From the NCBI GenBank assembly GCA_024227975.1, contig JAAETV010000320.1, forward strand, positions 1 through 44,636: a stretch of DNA of 44,636 nt. Reading direction: 5' to 3'. Shown here piece by piece: positions 42,701 through 44,636 of the stretch (its first letter is position 1; every line of letters starts with the position of its first letter). The stretch is from Actinomycetes bacterium. Lineage in GTDB: Bacteria > Actinomycetota > Acidimicrobiia > Acidimicrobiales > SZUA-35. Below the pieces are notes generated by a model. That model saw nothing but the letters and a program-made list of their open reading frames with translations. It had not been told where the DNA came from and ran no database searches. The position numbers were made by a program, and so were the translations under genes.

Positions 42701-43048
42701 GAGGAGTGCCTCGCCGTCGATGTTCCTGAACGGACCCACACCCTGAAGAACCCGCTAGAGGCCAGGGCCGCCCTTCGTCGAGGAGACCAGTCAGGAGCGG
42801 CCAGAGCCCTGCTGTCCTATGTCGAGGAGGTCATCGAGCAAGACAATGTGTGGCTGGTCAGCATTGCCGGCCAGGAGTTCGTCGACATGATGATCGAGAT
42901 CGACGACCGGGACGCAGCAGCGACCGTGCGGAGTCTTCTCGGGCCAACCAGCGAGCGTGGCCCATCGTCTCCCATTGATGCTCGTCAAGCCCTCGCCCAC
43001 ATGCAAGAGACCCTCACAGCGCTGGCCTCGAAGCGTATTGCTGGTTGA
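39743..43048 (+). CDS. SARP-type regulator with cyclase-like and STAND ATPase domains
   Basis: Giant regulator, 1101 aa from GTG 39743 (AAGGGG 9 nt upstream; family homology VQIRLLGGVSAF starts there; ATG 39716 is an alternative). Domains in order: OmpR-type winged helix (~1-95), bacterial transcriptional activator domain (~96-240), class III nucleotide-cyclase-like domain (~246-410), STAND/NB-ARC ATPase with Walker A VGPGGIGKT (Lys460) and Walker B VLVLDNCEH (Asp529), a winged-helix segment, and a helical TPR-like tail. The cyclase part keeps both metal aspartates (Asp255, Asp298) and Arg360, but the substrate Lys is Ala294 and the transition-state Asn is Leu356, so it is probably a non-catalytic sensor. 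It likely controls the divergent MmpL gene. Confidence 0.88.
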   Translation: MVQIRLLGGVSAFTDHGDPVDVGPGKCQAVLAALALSAGAAVPVSRLVEMVWGTAPPRTADKTLQSYVTRLRKGLGPDSVERTGAAYRLNVDATSVDVARFLDHLESGDIEGALVEWTGPPLAGLEAEGLSATVDGLVEQWLGAVETDLERQIASDPAAVIGPLTELTANHPFREGLWALLMTALYGAGRQADALAAYSRARNHLVEQLGVEPGPRLQELESLILGHDRTLAVDRSPKGAPLGLPTGTVTFGFSDVEDSTRLWSTQAVPMGAAMVRHDELVRSAADRHGGYVFATGGDSFGIAFHRVADAAAWAVDIQTEISGEPWPGGFDLRLRIGLHTGETEERGKGYFGPAVLVAARLAATGHGGQTLISGVSAALLDGVELRDLGRYRLDGVIGEQRILQLGPGEWPPLRTDHRAQGNLPLRGIRLIGRDQVLDIVSTALANSPIVTLVGPGGIGKTELALAVARRAEVGAGGGAWLVKLADVASPDDVARAVADVLDVKDRPGLTLTQSIVEVFRSREAVLVLDNCEHIMGGAAEMAQALTEGCEGIRVLATSREGLGLSTEQLIPVAPLEADGAGVELFNERASAVAPDFDPTSSRVEVAEICRRLDGVPLAIELAAARARTMSPADLLTRLDDHLRLLTGGRHASVERHRTLRATIQWSYDLLSPAERLLFQRLSIFAGPFDLPAAEQVVALSTALDEEPDVDADIDELLGWLVERSMLVVESGPFGRRFWMLETMRQFGSEHLSDSGHTDLVAARHAQWCLDRVTTIGRGLAGQNEIEAVVRLAELWPNLRAAVDWACSTGDCHLAVSLIRPVAAEIYLRSQNEIGDWVERVLAITPPEDEELIIFCLTWAGRRYMRNLDRRRYEALMDRYGEPDRPMIRYARAFLDGDGPAMSRFGTDVVVELRAGGDYYTADLFEVAGMGVVLMMTGRLAELDTHLGRLADQFRRDGPPTCLNWSLSLLGMSATIQGRPDEARQAFEECLAVDVPERTHTLKNPLEARAALRRGDQSGAARALLSYVEEVIEQDNVWLVSIAGQEFVDMMIEIDDRDAAATVRSLLGPTSERGPSSPIDARQALAHMQETLTALASKRIAG

Positions 43049-43189
43049 GGCCGCTCGATAGTCGGGTTTCTGAGTGCGCGGTTGGGAACTGCCCCTCGAT
43101 CACGCTCGCCAATACTGTGTTGAACGGGTCAGCCCTCTATCCGGTCGGATCGGGTTCCAAGTAGCAACGAGGTCATAGGCGGGGAGGAG

Positions 43190-43675
43190 TCAGAGGAGTC
43201 TCTGCATGAGAGCGACGTCGTGCCAACGACCGAACTTTCGTGCGACTTCTCGCTCCACCCCGACGATGCTGAAACCGTGCTTCTGGTGCAGGGCAACGCT
43301 CGCTGGCTGCTGGTCGACGATTCTGGCGAACATGCTGTGGAATCCGTGATTGGTGGCCAGTGTGACGAGCTGACCCAACAGGGCGTGACCAACCCCCTGG
43401 CCTTGGGCCCCTCGGTCGACATAGATAGAGTCCTCGACTGAGGTCCGGTAGCCAGGCCGGTCCCGGTAGAAGCTGAGGCTGGCAAACCCGGCAACCTCCC
43501 CACCGATCTCGGCGATGACCACGGCCAACCCACCGGAGCGATCGACTAGATAGGCGCGCTGCTGCTCCAGGGTCCTGGCGACGAGATCGAGGGTGGCCGT
43601 CGACTCCTCGACCTCCCGGTTGTAGATGTCACAGAGGTGTTTGGCGTCCGCCATTGTGGCCAGTCGAACCTGCAC
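43190..43675 (-). CDS. GNAT acetyltransferase, phosphinothricin-acetyltransferase-like
   Basis: N-acetyltransferase of the PAT/MnaT group, which acetylates amino acid-like amines such as phosphinothricin or methionine sulfone; the true substrate is unknown. It is 161 aa from GTG 43675. The start VQVRLATMADAKHLCDIYN is where the family begins, and an in-frame ATG at 43723 would add 16 unrelated residues. The acetyl-CoA site is RGAQGQGVGHALL, and QPASVALHQKHGFSIVG is the typical C-terminal motif. It is convergent with the SARP gene. Confidence 0.85.
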   Translation of the reverse strand: MQVRLATMADAKHLCDIYNREVEESTATLDLVARTLEQQRAYLVDRSGGLAVVIAEIGGEVAGFASLSFYRDRPGYRTSVEDSIYVDRGAQGQGVGHALLGQLVTLATNHGFHSMFARIVDQQPASVALHQKHGFSIVGVEREVARKFGRWHDVALMQRLL

Positions 43676-43682
43676 CCTCCGA

Positions 43683-43688
43683 ACCCTA
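43683..43688 (-). promoter_or_regulatory. Candidate -10 of the GNAT gene
   Basis: TAGGGT on the minus strand (ACCCTA on plus) ends 7 nt before the GTG at 43675, matching the TAGGnT geometry of other genes in the window and supporting the shorter start. Confidence 0.35.
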
Positions 43689-43934
43689 CCCAGCTGAGCT
43701 GGACTCAACGGTCCATCTCCCACAGGGGGCGGCTCTCAGCCCGACCACTGATGGTCCAGCTGCGAGTTGAAGCCGTCCTCTGCGGGCCCTGTTGCCACCT
43801 ATCACGCGGGAATCTGGCGGAAATGGGTTGGGGGCCCTCCGAGACCGTGGCACACTTCGTCTAGCCCGCATCTGCGGGTCGTTCCTGCCTGGACGGCATC
43901 GATGTCATCGGTGGTCGCCAGCTCGAACCAGAAT

Positions 43935-44007
43935 GCCTCCTTAGCTCAGTCGGCAGAGCGTTTCCATGGTAAGGAAAAGGTCGTGAGTTCGATTCTCACA
44001 GGAGGCT
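43935..44007 (+). tRNA. tRNA-Thr (anticodon GGT)
   Basis: 73 nt. The acceptor stem GCCTCCT pairs with AGGAGGC. The D arm contains TTAGCTCAGTCGGCAGAGC. The anticodon arm TTTCC-ATGGTAA-GGAAA has GGT at 43968-43970, and the T arm is GTGAG-TTCGATT-CTCAC. The discriminator is T and no CCA is encoded. Confidence 0.95.
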
Positions 44008-44193
44008 CCGGCAAAGCCTCAGGTCAGGGCCCTGCGTCGGTCGGCTTCTCTCGACCGATTTGTCGAGCTAGTGCGACTGCCAACCCCATCGCTAACCACG
44101 GGAGCGTGGTGAGACTCGACTTGCAGTGAGGTCGCTCGCATCGAACCAGCTGATTGACCAGTTCCGTGGTGACGTGACTAGACGCAGGTCCAC

Positions 44194-44636
44194 CTAGCTC
44201 AGATCAATGACGAACAGCCCTCGCGCCAGACCGACGGCCAGGGCACAACCACTCAGGTCAACAGCGAGAGCACCGCTGGCAGGAACCACAAACAGGCAGC
44301 CACTTGTGGCTGGGTCCCATACCCTCACCGTGCGGTCGTAGCTGGCAGTTGCGAGGCGGGGTTGGCCGTCGATCTCACCCCAGGCCACACCCCGAACCCA
44401 GTTGGTGTGGCCTTCGAGGATGTTGGTGGTGTCGCCCGACACCGGGTCCCATACCCTCACCGTCTGGTCGTCGCTGGCAGTTGCGAGGCGGGGTTGGCCG
44501 TCGATTTCGCCCCAGGCCACACCCCGAACCCCGTTGGTGTGGCCTTCGAGGATGTTGGTGGTGTCGCCCGACACCGGGTCCCATACCCTCACCGTCTGGT
44601 CGTAGCTGGCAGTTGCGAGGCGGGGTTGGCCGTCGA
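44194..44636 (-). CDS. WD40-repeat protein, C-terminal part (5' end outside window)
   Basis: The minus-strand frame is open to the right edge, so only the last ~147 residues are seen. They hold WD40 repeats of 44 residues (DxTVRVWDPVSGDTTNILE, then GHTNxVRGVAWGEIDGQPRL and ATAS) ending in a degenerate last blade. At DNA level the repeats are nearly identical with a 132-bp period (starts at 44341, 44473, 44605), which signals recent duplication or gene conversion. Such WD tails are often attached to NACHT/STAND or kinase domains, but the N-terminal part is not visible, so the function is unknown. Confidence 0.85.
   Translation of the reverse strand, partial: DGQPRLATASYDQTVRVWDPVSGDTTNILEGHTNGVRGVAWGEIDGQPRLATASDDQTVRVWDPVSGDTTNILEGHTNWVRGVAWGEIDGQPRLATASYDRTVRVWDPATSGCLFVVPASGALAVDLSGCALAVGLARGLFVIDLS

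Noticed and set aside
41510..42739. 409-aa minus-strand frame inside the SARP/STAND gene
   Set aside because: No homology seen; low-complexity Gly/Asp/His composition typical of an antisense shadow of a GC-rich gene.
44341..44636. CRISPR-like array
   Set aside because: The repeats are 132 bp, contiguous without spacers, and translate into WD40 blades.

Overview
The window is about 63% G+C by eye, densely packed, and uses many GTG starts. Several genes have TAGGnT-type -10 elements 6-9 nt before the start codon. Together with the SARP/AfsR-type regulator, MmpL transporter and Nuo sequence features, this points to a chromosome of a high-GC Actinomycetota, most likely of the Acidimicrobiia type. 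The lineage is inference; no rRNA is present.

Layout. 3-1561: the end of a cytochrome-c-like protein and a membrane protein of unknown function. 1622-17786: a complete 14-gene NADH:quinone oxidoreductase (complex I) operon, nuoA-N, with most genes overlapping or nearly so. 17833-21083: a convergent terminator, a dus gene (-), a short-chain dehydrogenase and a GT2 glycosyltransferase. 21173-32555: a second, divergent nuo cluster A-C-D-H-I-J-K-L-M-N without nuoB, nuoE, nuoF or nuoG, followed 5 nt later by a MidA/NDUFAF7-type methyltransferase. 32565-36860: a TetR regulator, acetyl-CoA synthetase, an HtpX-like protease and YajQ (-). 36993-37110: tRNA-Tyr with a terminator. 37228-43048: a divergent pair of an MmpL transporter (-) and a giant SARP / cyclase-like / STAND regulator (+). 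43190-44636: a GNAT acetyltransferase (-), tRNA-Thr, and the C-terminal end of a WD40-repeat protein (-) running off the edge.

How it fits together. Operon 1 encodes a full NADH-oxidising, proton-pumping complex I. Cluster 2 encodes a membrane arm plus NuoC, NuoD and NuoI. It must take electrons from something other than a cluster-encoded NADH module, and must borrow NuoB (the N2 cluster carrier) from operon 1 or elsewhere, or work without it. NuoD2 also differs from NuoD1 at residues lining the quinone site. The methyltransferase resembles the mitochondrial factor that modifies a NuoD arginine, which is present in both NuoD copies.

Most unusual observations: the NuoB-less second complex; a coiled-coil insert of about 165 residues in NuoL1; two related short elements inserted at gene junctions (nuoD1/nuoE and nuoK2/nuoL2) that leave a duplicated 3' gene end; the SARP-pseudocyclase-STAND fusion; and near-identical 132-bp WD40 repeats. 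There is no gene-free stretch longer than about 300 bases.
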